Assembly (NCBI GenBank): GCA_022842725.1
Contig: JALHOZ010000005.1
Span: 1-64,000 of the forward strand
Source of the DNA: Saprospiraceae bacterium
GTDB taxonomy: Bacteria > Bacteroidota > Bacteroidia > Chitinophagales > Saprospiraceae
Reading direction: 5' to 3'
Length of the DNA: 64,000 nt
Part shown: piece after piece, positions 29,160 to 37,577 of the stretch
Numbering within the stretch: position 1 is the stretch's first letter
Layout: each line of letters begins with the position of its first letter
Made by a program: the position numbers and the translations under genes
The notes under the pieces: generated by a model
Databases searched by the model: none
The model's input: the letters and a program-made list of their open reading frames with translations, nothing else
Told to the model about the DNA's origin: nothing

Positions 29160-29738
29160 ATGAGACTTTGTGTTTATTGTGCTTCCAGTTCTAAAATTGA
29201 CCAATTGTATTTTGATGCCACAGAGCAACTTGCCGGTATTCTTGCCGACCAAAAAGTCGACGTGGTTTACGGCGGTGGTGCTTACGGTCTGATGGGAAAA
29301 CTGGCAGATGTTATTATTGAAAGGGGCGGTAATATAAAAGGCATCATGCCCAAATTTATGAATGAAATCGAATGGGCGCACAGGAAAGTTACTGATTTTG
29401 AGTTTACAGATACTATGCACGAAAGAAAAGCCAAATTTCTTGAAAATATCGACGGAATCATAGCATTACCTGGTGGGAGTGGTACATTAGAGGAGTTATT
29501 GGAAGCGATTACACTCAAAAGGTTAGGTTTGTTTACAAAACCAATTGTTATCCTGAATACAAACAATTATTACGCACCCTTAAAAATGATGTTGCAACAA
29601 TGTGTTGACGAACATTTTATGGATGGAAGACACCTCGATATGTGGTCGTTTGTAGATAGTCCGGAAGAAGTGTTACCAACAATTTTTGGCTTCAAATCGT
29701 GGGATCCGTCTGCTATTAAATTTGCTGCTCAAAAGTAA
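29160..29738 (+). CDS. LOG family protein (nucleoside 5'-monophosphate phosphoribohydrolase)
   Basis: The 192-residue protein belongs to the Rossmann-fold LOG/YgdH group (TIGR00730-like). It carries the diagnostic PGGSGTLEELLEAITLKRLG motif, which binds phosphate and holds the catalytic Arg/Glu system, and the glycine-rich VVYGGGAYGLMG. Characterised relatives split cytokinin riboside monophosphates or purine nucleotides into base and ribose phosphate. In a bacterium of this kind, nucleotide salvage or removal is the more likely role than hormone activation. It is preceded by a clear promoter and forms a single-gene unit. Confidence 0.93.
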   Translation: MRLCVYCASSSKIDQLYFDATEQLAGILADQKVDVVYGGGAYGLMGKLADVIIERGGNIKGIMPKFMNEIEWAHRKVTDFEFTDTMHERKAKFLENIDGIIALPGGSGTLEELLEAITLKRLGLFTKPIVILNTNNYYAPLKMMLQQCVDEHFMDGRHLDMWSFVDSPEEVLPTIFGFKSWDPSAIKFAAQK

Positions 29739-29763
29739 CCGTATTCGCTACGTCAATGTTGGG

Positions 29764-31401
29764 TTATGATTTTTTTTCAATTTCTTTCAAACTTTCCATT
29801 CTGTTGCGAATTAAAAAATCATCAATGGTTTCGAAATGTTCGATGACTCTTTTGTTTTTGAACTCAAATACCTTTTCAGCAAGACCCTGAAGAAAATCTC
29901 TGTCGTGGGATACCAGTATCAAGGTTCCGTCAAAGGCAAGCAAAGCTTCTTTCAGTACTTCTTTGGACTTAAGATCCAGGTGATTGGTGGGTTCGTCGAG
30001 AATAAGAAAGTTAACCGGTTCTAACAACAATTTGACCATGGAGAGTCTGGTTCGTTCTCCTCCGGAAAGAAAACCGACTTTTTTATCGATGTCGTCACCT
30101 GAAAACATAAAACAACCCAGGATAGTCTTTAATTGAGTTCGGATTTCTCCTTCAGCAACATCATCAACGGTCTGAAAAACCGTTCTTTCAGGATCCAGAA
30201 GAGAGGCCTGATTTTGGGCAAAATAGCCGATTTTTACATTGTGTCCCAACTGACAGGTGCCTTCAAAATTGATTTGTCCCATGATAGCTTTGACCATGGT
30301 AGATTTTCCCTCTCCGTTTCTTCCGACAAAACTGACTTTTTGTCCCCTTTCAATCGTCATGGACGCATCCTGAAAAACAACATGGTCATCATAACTTTTT
30401 GACAAATGGTTTACGATGACCGGATAGTCACCGGAACGGATGGCCGGTGGAAACCTGAGTTTTAATGCGGAAGTGTCGATTTCATCGATTTCTACCAATT
30501 CCATTTTTTCAAGCATTCTTTCTACAGAATTCACCTGATTTGCCTTTGAATAAGTGCCTCTGAATCTTTCAATAAATGTTTTGCTTTCCGCAATCACTTT
30601 TTGTTGTTCTTTGTAAGCTTTGATCTGATGAGCTCTCCGGTCTTCTCTTAATTGCAGGTAATGCGAATAATTTGCTTTATAGTCGTATATTTTACCCATG
30701 GTGACTTCAATAGTCCTGTTGGTAATGTTGTCGATAAACGCTTTGTCGTGTGATATGACCATTACAGCTTTGGCTTTATTGACTAAAAAATCTTCCAGCC
30801 AAATGACAGATTCAATATCTATGTGGTTTGTCGGCTCATCCAACAGGATGAGGTCAGGCTTTTTCAACAGGATTTTGGCCAATTCAATACGCATTCTCCA
30901 TCCACCACTAAATTCTGATGTAGGCCGGTTAAAATCTTCGCGTAAAAATCCCAGACCCAACAAAGTTTTTTCCACTTCAGCATCAAAATTGACGTCGTCA
31001 AGAGCGTAATATTTTTCACCGAGTTCTGAAACCTTTTCAATCAGTTTCATATAATCATCGGAGTCGTAATCTGTCCTTGTCTCCAGCTCTTTATTGTAGT
31101 TTTCCATTTGGTCACGCATTTCAAAAACATGTTGAAATGCTTTGGAAGCTTCTTCAAACACGGTACTTTCATCTTCTGTTAGCAGGTGCTGAGGCAAATA
31201 GGCTATAACCGCATCTTTGGGAGCCCTCACATTACCACGGGTAGGTTTTTGTGAACCCGCGATAATTTTCATCATGGTGGACTTACCGGCACCGTTTTTA
31301 CCCATCAGGGCAATTTTGTCATTTTCGTTGATGAAAAAGGAAATGTCACTGAAGAGTGTTTTGCCGCTAAATTCTACGGTTAAACCATCGATTGAAATCA
31401 T
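29764..31401 (-). CDS. ABC-F family ATPase (ribosome-associated)
   Basis: The 545-residue soluble protein has two ABC nucleotide-binding domains and no membrane segment. The first domain shows GKNGAGKS (residues 34-41), signature SGGWRMRIELAK and LLDEPTNHID. The second shows GRNGEGKS, LSGGERTRLSM and LILDEPTNHLD. Between them lies a charged helical linker of the ABC-F type that reaches into the ribosomal P/E site region (residues about 235-310). The layout is closest to YbiT-type proteins, which rescue or regulate translating ribosomes. Antibiotic-resistance ABC-F proteins look similar, so this alternative is not excluded. It lies convergent with the LOG gene. Confidence 0.93.
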   Translation of the reverse strand: MISIDGLTVEFSGKTLFSDISFFINENDKIALMGKNGAGKSTMMKIIAGSQKPTRGNVRAPKDAVIAYLPQHLLTEDESTVFEEASKAFQHVFEMRDQMENYNKELETRTDYDSDDYMKLIEKVSELGEKYYALDDVNFDAEVEKTLLGLGFLREDFNRPTSEFSGGWRMRIELAKILLKKPDLILLDEPTNHIDIESVIWLEDFLVNKAKAVMVISHDKAFIDNITNRTIEVTMGKIYDYKANYSHYLQLREDRRAHQIKAYKEQQKVIAESKTFIERFRGTYSKANQVNSVERMLEKMELVEIDEIDTSALKLRFPPAIRSGDYPVIVNHLSKSYDDHVVFQDASMTIERGQKVSFVGRNGEGKSTMVKAIMGQINFEGTCQLGHNVKIGYFAQNQASLLDPERTVFQTVDDVAEGEIRTQLKTILGCFMFSGDDIDKKVGFLSGGERTRLSMVKLLLEPVNFLILDEPTNHLDLKSKEVLKEALLAFDGTLILVSHDRDFLQGLAEKVFEFKNKRVIEHFETIDDFLIRNRMESLKEIEKKS

Positions 31402-31536
31402 GTATTGAAATTAAGCCGCAAAAGTAGGAAAATTTCCAAAACTACGGTTTGTCGTTTTCAATCCGTTAACATTCCTTCAGCTGTAAATTTGGGCACATGG
31501 GTTGGAAAAACAAAATTTTTGTTGAAAACAGAATTT

Positions 31537-31938
31537 TTAGTTCAGTACAAAATCAGCAACCAATATAAATTCCGGTATGTCTACAAAAAACTTTTCTTTG
31601 GTGACTAAATCCTCAAATTCATAAGTTCCGTTCATTTTTCCTACCTGACAATTGATCGGGCACCACGAAGTGTATAAAAAAGTATCGCCGGGTATGATTT
31701 CCGGTTGAACTCCCACCACTCCTTCTCCCTGAACTTCTCTTTGAATCAGTATACTTTCGTAGATAAACCAATGGCGGCTGAGTAATTTAACAGTGTTTTT
31801 TCTGGTATTTTTTATGCGAACTTCATATGAAAAAATGTATTTACCAATGGATGGATTAGATTCCACAGGCATAAATTTGGGTACAACACTGATGTTTATA
31901 CCTGAGCTTAATAAATTATATAATCTTGGATGATTCAT
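31537..31938 (-). CDS. apaG: ApaG/DUF525 domain protein
   Basis: With the ATG at 31938 the protein has 133 residues. The ApaG fold is a fibronectin-type beta sandwich. Its conserved parts are visible: FSYEVRIKNTRKNTVKLLSRHWFI, then GEGVVGVQPEIIPGDTFLYTSW with the glycine-rich turn, and the closing MNGTYEF. A longer frame starting at a TTG (31968) is less likely. ApaG is linked by name to cobalt/magnesium resistance and diadenosine tetraphosphate metabolism in enterobacteria, but its biochemical role is still poorly defined. Single gene, no promoter box recognised. Confidence 0.92.
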   Translation of the reverse strand: MNHPRLYNLLSSGINISVVPKFMPVESNPSIGKYIFSYEVRIKNTRKNTVKLLSRHWFIYESILIQREVQGEGVVGVQPEIIPGDTFLYTSWCPINCQVGKMNGTYEFEDLVTKEKFFVDIPEFILVADFVLN

Positions 31939-32114
31939 AATTGGTTCATTGGTTTTGTAACAAATCAAATGGCGTTTGGTTTTTATTTTCCGTGGTTCAA
32001 TAACAAATTCAGAACCGGGGGTTTACTTTTTTTAAAAAAACATCAAAATGTAAAGAGATGACAAAAATCATAAATTTTTCACTATGTTAAATTAGACTAT
32101 ATCTAAATAAGAGT

Positions 32115-32122
32115 TACCTTTG
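32115..32122 (+). promoter_or_regulatory. Promoter -7 box (TACCTTTG)
   Basis: Exact TAnnTTTG match 15 bases upstream of the ATG at 32138. This supports that ATG over the upstream TTG at 32120, which overlaps the box itself. Confidence 0.65.
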
Positions 32123-32137
32123 TCAAAATTTTATCAT

Positions 32138-32467
32138 ATGAGCGAAAAAAAATTTGTAGCCATCAATTACATTTCCTGCAAGGACCATTACAAACCGCGG
32201 TTTGAAGAATTATTTGCCACACGTAAAGGAGCGATCGACCTGATGCCCGGTTTTGAGTTTATGGAAGTTCTCCGACCCAATGACGGTAGCGATTACCTGA
32301 TTGTCAGTCATTGGTCTAGTGAGGAAGCATTTCAGGATTGGACAAAATCTGAAGCATTTCTCGAAGGACATAAAAGGGGATTCGAAGACCTGCGACTGGC
32401 AAAAGAAAGGGGAGAAGAGCCTCCAATGAAGTCTTCATTCAAAACTTATGAAGTGATTGCTAAATAA
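32138..32467 (+). CDS. Antibiotic-biosynthesis-monooxygenase (ABM) fold protein, HmoA-like
   Basis: The 109-residue protein has the ferredoxin-like ABM fold: FVAINYISCKDHYKPRFEELF, then a strand-rich middle with GFEFMEVLRPND and YLIVSHWSSEEAFQDWTKSEAFLEGHKRG. The W-x-S-x-E-A-F-x-x-W pattern and the following His are typical of haem-degrading monooxygenases such as IsdG and HmoA, where that His binds haem. Such proteins open the haem ring to release iron. A general ABM role in quinone or aldehyde chemistry is possible. The start is fixed by the promoter box 15 bases upstream. Confidence 0.8.
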   Translation: MSEKKFVAINYISCKDHYKPRFEELFATRKGAIDLMPGFEFMEVLRPNDGSDYLIVSHWSSEEAFQDWTKSEAFLEGHKRGFEDLRLAKERGEEPPMKSSFKTYEVIAK

Positions 32468-32516
32468 GTATTTTCCCTTTTTTGAACCATTTTTTATTAT
32501 CATTGTATACTTTGTT

Positions 32517-32822
32517 ATGTTAGAAAGATTAAAAGCACGGTGGAAACTTAAAAACATAGGGCAGGTAGTCGTAGTACTTTTGGTTTTTGCCCTTACGGGA
32601 ACCACTGTGCTTTTAATTAAAAAACCGATAATGTCCCTTTTTGCTACGGATGGAGATTATCCGGTTTGGTTCAGTATCTTATACTACATCCTGATTTTGC
32701 CGGTTTACAACGTTATTTTGTTGATTTATGGCTTTATTTTTGGCCAGTTTTCATTTTTTTGGGAATTTGAAAAACGTTTTTTCAACAGAATGATCGGAAA
32801 AAAAGCCAAAGAAGTAGCCTGA
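32517..32822 (+). CDS. Small integral membrane protein (DUF6787-like)
   Basis: The 101-residue protein starts at the ATG giving MLERLKARWKLKN; a TTG frame upstream overlaps the previous gene. Two hydrophobic segments are visible, about residues 16-34 (VVVVLLVFALTGTTVLLI) and 51-75 (LYYILILPVYNVILLIYGF). The end is positively charged (KRFFNRMIGKKAKE). It matches a family of small membrane proteins restricted to Bacteroidota that I recall as DUF6787; function unknown. It lies 49 bases behind the monooxygenase gene in the same direction. Confidence 0.75.
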   Translation: MLERLKARWKLKNIGQVVVVLLVFALTGTTVLLIKKPIMSLFATDGDYPVWFSILYYILILPVYNVILLIYGFIFGQFSFFWEFEKRFFNRMIGKKAKEVA

Positions 32823-32882
32823 ACATTGGTAAACTGTGCTCCGTATCTTCTTAGAAAACCTGAAAAAATCTAAAAGAATTTA

Positions 32883-33605
32883 TCAAAACCGAACGCCCGC
32901 ACCTAGTGACAGCAATTGGTTTCTGATGCCAAAACCACCGATTTCGACTCCTTGTTCGTCAGTAAATGTGGTTTTGTTGGAAAAAGTTAGTCCTTGATGA
33001 TAAGTTAGATGTAATAACAACCATTTATGATGAAAAACCAAAGATGGGGAGACACCAAAATCAACAGATTTTTCATATACGGGCTCATCATTCCATTCAG
33101 TGAAATCACAAATTTTATATTTTTGATTTGTTATATCAAATTGAACATAAGGAGAAACCTGCAGAGACAGATTGTGTAAAATACGATAGCCAACGCCTGC
33201 GCCAATCATCATCTGCTGTATTTTTTGATCTATAGCATTACATCTTACTACAACACGGTTTCCGTCCTTATCCAATATTAATAAATGACCTTGTGTTTCT
33301 GTAGCATTGTTCCGTTGGAAATAATCTGCGGCAAAACTTAAAAACCAGGTATCATTCAGATTGTAATTCAATCGAGTAGTCAAACCATATCCGACTTTCG
33401 AAAGAATGTTGGGAAAGGTATTAAAGCTTCTCGGATCAGGTAGATCTTCCCAATTTCTGAAAGAAATATTGCTGTTTAATGCGGCTGAAATTTCCCATTT
33501 TTTGATAGTATATTGCTTAGCTATTAATTGGTCCTGACCGGAAACCCGGCTTATTGACATAACAAAGAATCCGCAAAGAAAAATAAAAACAGGTATTTGA
33601 TTCAT
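32883..33605 (-). CDS. Outer-membrane beta-barrel protein
   Basis: The 240-residue protein has a signal peptide (FIFLCGFFVMSISRVSGQ). Alternating amphipathic strands follow, for example YGLTTRLNYNLNDTWFLSFA, GAGVGYRILHNLSLQVSPY and LLLHLTYHQGLTF. It ends in LSLGAGVRF, with the C-terminal phenylalanine recognised by the outer-membrane assembly machinery. This is a typical small porin-like or OmpW/OprF-like barrel; its cargo is unknown. It is transcribed alone. Confidence 0.8.
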   Translation of the reverse strand: MNQIPVFIFLCGFFVMSISRVSGQDQLIAKQYTIKKWEISAALNSNISFRNWEDLPDPRSFNTFPNILSKVGYGLTTRLNYNLNDTWFLSFAADYFQRNNATETQGHLLILDKDGNRVVVRCNAIDQKIQQMMIGAGVGYRILHNLSLQVSPYVQFDITNQKYKICDFTEWNDEPVYEKSVDFGVSPSLVFHHKWLLLHLTYHQGLTFSNKTTFTDEQGVEIGGFGIRNQLLSLGAGVRF

Positions 33606-33785
33606 AAACTTGTTAATTTTAAAATTTTTGAAAAAAGATATGTTGAATTATAAAGATTTTACATAAACGGAGCTACCCGTTTATTATTGCAAAATTTTTA
33701 AAATCTCTATTGAGAAAATTTTGAGGTTATAGTCAATCCTCTGATCCCTTTTAATTCACAAAAAAATATAGCCCAAAAAAATAGC

Positions 33786-34454
33786 CTATAAAGACATGAT
33801 GTAAGTGACTACATCTTCGATGTCTTTTTCTCCGTTCAATTGTTTGACAATCGGAATCATTTGTGAGCCAAAAGCATCATCCGGGTGTGTACCTCTGATG
33901 CCATTGACATAATTTTGTAATTGTTGTTTGAGATACCAATCCTGAGATCCTTTCAGTTTGGGAGATTGTATAGCGATCATTCCGTCTCCCTGAGGACCGT
34001 GGCAGGCAACACATAGTTTGGTATATACTGCTTTTCCGTTATTGATGTCCCCTCTTATATTGGAAGCCGCTTTTTCGTGTGGAAATGTTGAAATAAATGA
34101 CACCAATTGTTCTATGTCATCTTCACTCAGATTTTTAATAAACGGTGTCATTTGTTTGCCATACATATCTTTTTCGTGGTAAGCTCTCAACCCGTTTTTG
34201 AAATTTAATAATTGTCTTTTCAAATACCAGTCTTCCTGATGGGAAAGAGCCGGTGCATGCAGGGCTTCCATGCCTTGCCCTTTTTCGCCGTGGCAAGCTC
34301 TGCAAGCCTGGTACAAGGTTTTTCCTTTTTCATCGGTAACTAAAGAATTTTCCGGAGTTGTGGATGTTCCCGGTGCATTTTGAGATTTGTTGTTACATCC
34401 TGAGATTGACAAAATAAGGATCAGAACAATTACAAAGTGAAGCGAAGTTTTCAT
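33786..34454 (-). CDS. Dihaem cytochrome c lipoprotein
   Basis: The 222-residue protein has a lipoprotein signal with the lipobox ending SISGC (Cys20), then two cytochrome c domains of about 85 residues each. Haem motifs are CRACH and CVACH, each followed by GxxGQG/GPQGDG. The distal methionine ligands lie in the repeated YGKQMTPFIKNL and FGSQMIPIVKQL. Both halves share the phrase SEDWYLKRQLLNF-type, showing an internal duplication. The protein would shuttle electrons in the periplasm, resembling cytochromes c4/c553. The partner oxidase is not in the window. Confidence 0.93.
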   Translation of the reverse strand: MKTSLHFVIVLILILSISGCNNKSQNAPGTSTTPENSLVTDEKGKTLYQACRACHGEKGQGMEALHAPALSHQEDWYLKRQLLNFKNGLRAYHEKDMYGKQMTPFIKNLSEDDIEQLVSFISTFPHEKAASNIRGDINNGKAVYTKLCVACHGPQGDGMIAIQSPKLKGSQDWYLKQQLQNYVNGIRGTHPDDAFGSQMIPIVKQLNGEKDIEDVVTYIMSL

Positions 34455-34583
34455 TTTAAATATTTAATAACAAAGCTCAAAATTAGTGATTCTGAACCAT
34501 TTGACATCACAATATATTGTCAAAAGTTGTTCAAAATGTAAATCATTTTTTTGGGTAAGTTTGGCAAATGATGCCGCAGGTTG

Positions 34584-34591
34584 TACCTTTG
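34584..34591 (+). promoter_or_regulatory. Promoter -7 box of the E1 gene (TACCTTTG), only four bases before the start
   Basis: TACCTTTG ends four bases before the ATG at 34596. Transcription usually starts several bases after the box, so the mRNA would be leaderless or almost so. Otherwise another start is used. Confidence 0.6.
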
Positions 34592-34595
34592 CCAA

Positions 34596-36641
34596 ATGAA
34601 CCATCCAATAGACAAATCGATTCTGCTTCATGCATTTACGCTTATATGTCAGGCAAAATCCATGACAGAAGTTTATGAAGAAAATTTTAAATGGGTTTCA
34701 AAATACGTACATGCTACATCCCGAGGTCACGAAGCAGTTCAGATTGCACTCGGTCTGCAGCTTCTCCCCATCGATTATGTAGCTCCATATTACAGAGACG
34801 ACGCTTTGTTGCTCAGTATAGGAATGAAACCATTTGACCTTATGTTACAGGTTTTGGCAAAACGGGATGACCCGTTTTCCGGAGGAAGGACCTACTACAG
34901 TCATCCCAGTTTAAGAGATGAGGACAAACCCAAAATTCCGCATCAATCTTCTGCAACAGGCATGCAGGCTATTCCGACGACGGGAATTGCTATGGGATTG
35001 CAATACAAAGAAAAAACAGGAATGCCTCATGACAAAGGTGCAGTAGCGGTATGTTCTATAGGTGATGCGGCCATGACGGAAGGAGAAATTGCCGAGGCTT
35101 TACAAATGGCCGCTTTAAGACAATTTCCGATTTTATATTTTGTTCAGGATAATGAATGGGATATTTCAGCTACGGCCAAAGAGATCCGGGCCATGAATGC
35201 GTATGAATATGCAAAAGGGTTTCCGGGTATTGAGGCAGTTTCGATTGACGGAAGTGATTTTGAAACCTGTTATCTGACGATTCAAAAAATTTTAAGTCAA
35301 ATCAGAGAAGAACGAAGGCCTTTTTTGTTGCATGCGCGCGTTCCGTTGTTAAATCATCATACTTCAGGCGTTCGTAAAGAATGGTATCGCGATGATCTGG
35401 AAGATGATAAATTGAGTGATCCTTTTCCAAAAATGGTTAGCTTAATGTTGGAAAACGGATATACACCATCTCAGCTTCAGGAGATTGAATCCCAGGCATT
35501 GGAAGGCGTCAGACAGGATCTTTTGAAAGCAAGAGAAGCTGAAGATCCCAAACCTGAAGATTTGTTTTTATATGATTTCGTTCCGACACCAATCACTGAA
35601 GAACTTGGTATCCGCGAACCAAAGGACGGAGTTGAGACGGTCATGGTCGATAGTGCTTTGGTTGCTGTCCAGGAACTGATGGAAGATCATCCTGAATGTC
35701 TTTTGTACGGACAGGATGTTGGAGGACGATTGGGCGGTGTTTTCAGGGAAGCAGCTACATTGGCACAAAAGTTTGGTGACCAAAGGGTTTTTAATACACC
35801 GATTCAGGAAGCATTTATTGTTGGAAGTACGGTAGGTATGTCTGCAGTTGGATTAAAACCTATAGTTGAAGTACAATTTGCAGATTATATATGGCCCGGA
35901 CTCAACCAATTATTTACCGAAGTAAGCAGAAGTTGTTATTTGTCCAATGGAAAATGGCCGGTCAGTATGATTTTGCGGGTTCCGATCGGAGCTTACGGAA
36001 GCGGTGGACCCTTTCACAGCTCCAGTGTGGAATCTGTTCTGACCAATATCCGGGGCATTAAGATAGCCTATCCCAGCAACGGAGCTGATTTTAAAGGATT
36101 GATGAAAGCGGCTTATTATGATCCGAACCCTGTGGTCATGTTGGAACACAAAGGGTTGTATTGGTCTAAGGTCAAAGGAACAGAAACCGCCAAAAGAGTA
36201 TTGCCGGACAAAGATTATATTTTACCTTTCGGTAAAGGGGACATGACCCTTGAAGCTGATGAAAAAATTTCTAATAAAATATTGATTGTCACTTATGGTA
36301 TGGGCGTTCATTGGGCTTTGAAAGCTGCCAATTCATTTCCGGGAAAAGTAGGAATACTGGATTTGCGGACATTATATCCTTTGGACGAAGAACTGATATT
36401 CACAAAAGCAAAACAGTATCATAAGATTCTGGTACTCACGGAAGAGCCTGTACATAATACGTTTGCTCAAAGCATAGCTGCAAGAATTCAGGAAAACTGT
36501 TTTGAATATCTTGATGCACCGGTTTTGACCCTGGGCGCTGAAAATATGCCGGCGATTCCATTAAATGAGATTTTAGAAAGACGCATGTTGCCTGATGCAG
36601 ACAAAGTTGCTCATGTCTTGCAAAAACTTCTTGCGTATTAA
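34596..36641 (+). CDS. 2-oxo acid dehydrogenase E1, fused alpha and beta subunits
   Basis: The 681-residue protein joins both parts of the thiamine-diphosphate-dependent E1 of branched-chain or pyruvate-type dehydrogenase complexes, which decarboxylates a 2-oxo acid and passes the acyl group to E2. The alpha part (about 1-330) carries the thiamine-binding GDAAMTEGEIAEALQMAA ... QDN motif. The beta part (about 350-681) carries YGQDVGGRLGGVFREAATL and MILRVPIGAYGSGGPFHSSS. Fused E1 proteins of this kind are common in Bacteroidota and are usually assigned to branched-chain 2-oxo acids. E2 and E3 are not nearby. The ATG at 34596 is preferred to the TTG at 34581, which overlaps the promoter. Confidence 0.93.
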   Translation: MNHPIDKSILLHAFTLICQAKSMTEVYEENFKWVSKYVHATSRGHEAVQIALGLQLLPIDYVAPYYRDDALLLSIGMKPFDLMLQVLAKRDDPFSGGRTYYSHPSLRDEDKPKIPHQSSATGMQAIPTTGIAMGLQYKEKTGMPHDKGAVAVCSIGDAAMTEGEIAEALQMAALRQFPILYFVQDNEWDISATAKEIRAMNAYEYAKGFPGIEAVSIDGSDFETCYLTIQKILSQIREERRPFLLHARVPLLNHHTSGVRKEWYRDDLEDDKLSDPFPKMVSLMLENGYTPSQLQEIESQALEGVRQDLLKAREAEDPKPEDLFLYDFVPTPITEELGIREPKDGVETVMVDSALVAVQELMEDHPECLLYGQDVGGRLGGVFREAATLAQKFGDQRVFNTPIQEAFIVGSTVGMSAVGLKPIVEVQFADYIWPGLNQLFTEVSRSCYLSNGKWPVSMILRVPIGAYGSGGPFHSSSVESVLTNIRGIKIAYPSNGADFKGLMKAAYYDPNPVVMLEHKGLYWSKVKGTETAKRVLPDKDYILPFGKGDMTLEADEKISNKILIVTYGMGVHWALKAANSFPGKVGILDLRTLYPLDEELIFTKAKQYHKILVLTEEPVHNTFAQSIAARIQENCFEYLDAPVLTLGAENMPAIPLNEILERRMLPDADKVAHVLQKLLAY

Positions 36642-36766
36642 TTCAAACATGCAGGAGGCTCAACATTGTGTATAGTTGGTTATAATAGCAACTGAATGAT
36701 TATGATCGTATCAGACCTTAAGAATAATTGGAAGATCAATTATAATCTTTTTAAAAAAAGGGAAAT

Positions 36767-36818
36767 AAAAAAAGGGGAGCCGAACGCAACCACCCGTTAA
36801 AAGTTGGCCAGCTCTCCC
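36767..36818 (-). terminator. Terminator of the candidate small RNA
   Basis: On the minus strand GGGAG (36814-36818) pairs with CTCCC, with an inner CAAC/GTTG stem. Seven T residues follow directly, then more T-rich sequence. Confidence 0.7.
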
Positions 36819-36975
36819 TACCTATATTAACAGTATTTGTCTCTATTAATGATTTAAGTCAAAAGTGCTTACTTTAATATGTGATAAATCTTTCCTTTTT
36901 ATCACAAACTTTGACCCAAATACGTTACTTTCATCCACACCTTATAATTCAAGCCACTTGATCTTTTCCTAATTA
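36767..36975 (-). ncRNA. Candidate structured small RNA
   Basis: A minus-strand unit of about 210 bases lies between an exact TACCTTTG promoter box (36981-36988) and a hairpin with a T-run (36767-36818). The interior folds into an obvious hairpin: GTGATAAA pairs with TTTATCAC (8 bp, 9-base loop), enclosed by GTCAAA/TTTGAC. The only frame inside is ten codons (MKVTYLGQSL). The length would suit 6S RNA, but I cannot identify the central bubble, so no family is named. It could also be a leader whose downstream gene has been lost. Limits are inferred from the two signals. Confidence 0.45.
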
Positions 36976-36980
36976 CAATA

Positions 36981-36988
36981 CAAAGGTA
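36981..36988 (-). promoter_or_regulatory. Promoter -7 box of the candidate small RNA (TACCTTTG)
   Basis: The minus strand reads TACCTTTG, identical to the boxes before the micropeptide genes at 37695 and 37900. Confidence 0.55.
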
Positions 36989-37321
36989 AGACCATAACGA
37001 TAGCTGTACTATAACTTAGTAAATAGAAAAATTACATAGAAATATTATCATTTCTATACAAAATAGCATTGTAAAGTATTGAAAATAAATACATTAATAA
37101 ATTTTATTGTGAATAAAATCACTCAATTCGTTAATCTATTTATCTTTAAAATTGATTCTTTTTAAGAAAAAAATCTGGTTTATTTATGTTTGAGGATTAA
37201 AATCCTACGTTTTTGTCTGCAAATTCGGTACTGACCGATTAAATGGTTACTCTTTAATTCTAAAGATTGTTCACATTATCAGGGTTTTAGGATATATGAC
37301 AATGTATTTATTTTGAGAAAA
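36989..37321. other. Intergenic AT-rich stretch downstream of the micropeptide genes
   Basis: No open frame of interest. Two small inverted repeats are visible: AGGATT/AATCCT near 37193-37206 and TCGGT/ACCGA near 37225-37240. Neither is followed by a strong T-run, so I cannot point to the terminator of the micropeptide transcript. Confidence 0.4.
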
Positions 37322-37390
37322 CTAATAACCTTCGTTCTCATCGATAATGATGGCTAATAAATTTTCTATGATTGCAACTAAAGTTTCCAT
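37322..37390 (-). CDS. 22-residue micropeptide, copy 1
   Basis: The frame ATG to TAG encodes METLVAIIEN followed by LLAIIIDENEGY. Residues 4-16 are hydrophobic and broken only by Glu9-Asn10; the end is strongly acidic. There is no Sec signal peptide. Copy 2 (37448-37516) encodes exactly the same peptide, although the two genes differ at three bases (codons 5, 12 and 16), all silent. This pattern shows that the peptide itself is under selection. AACCCC lies 13 bases before the start, as in the other copies. The function is unknown: a membrane-binding helix, a signal peptide of a communication system, or a small-protein regulator are all possible. It is the last gene of the three-gene transcript. 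Confidence 0.8.
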   Translation of the reverse strand: METLVAIIENLLAIIIDENEGY

Positions 37391-37447
37391 TTGGTTTAGG
37401 TTTGGGGTTATTAAAAGTTGGTTTTGAAAAAGGAATCGGAAAAAGGA

Positions 37448-37516
37448 CTAATAACCTTCGTTCTCATCAATAATGATGGCCAATAAATTTTCTATGATTG
37501 CTACTAAAGTTTCCAT
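37448..37516 (-). CDS. 22-residue micropeptide, copy 2
   Basis: It encodes the same 22 residues as copy 1 (METLVAIIEN then LLAIIIDENEGY), with silent changes GTT/GTA, TTA/TTG and ATC/ATT. The gene lies 57 bases upstream of copy 1 in transcription order. AACCCC is 14 bases before its ATG, within a longer shared leader TAATAACCCCAAA. The near-identical 69 bases and leader show a recent tandem duplication. No ribosome-binding site of the Shine-Dalgarno kind is present, as is normal in Bacteroidota. Confidence 0.8.
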   Translation of the reverse strand: METLVAIIENLLAIIIDENEGY

Positions 37517-37577
37517 GATGATTTGATTTTGGGGTTATTAAAAAAGTTATATAGTTGTGCTTGAACTGGTCAAACTA

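Noticed and set aside
36767-36975. Assignment of the candidate RNA to 6S RNA or tmRNA
   Set aside because: Size would fit 6S, but I could not find the open central bubble; there is no tRNA-like end for tmRNA.
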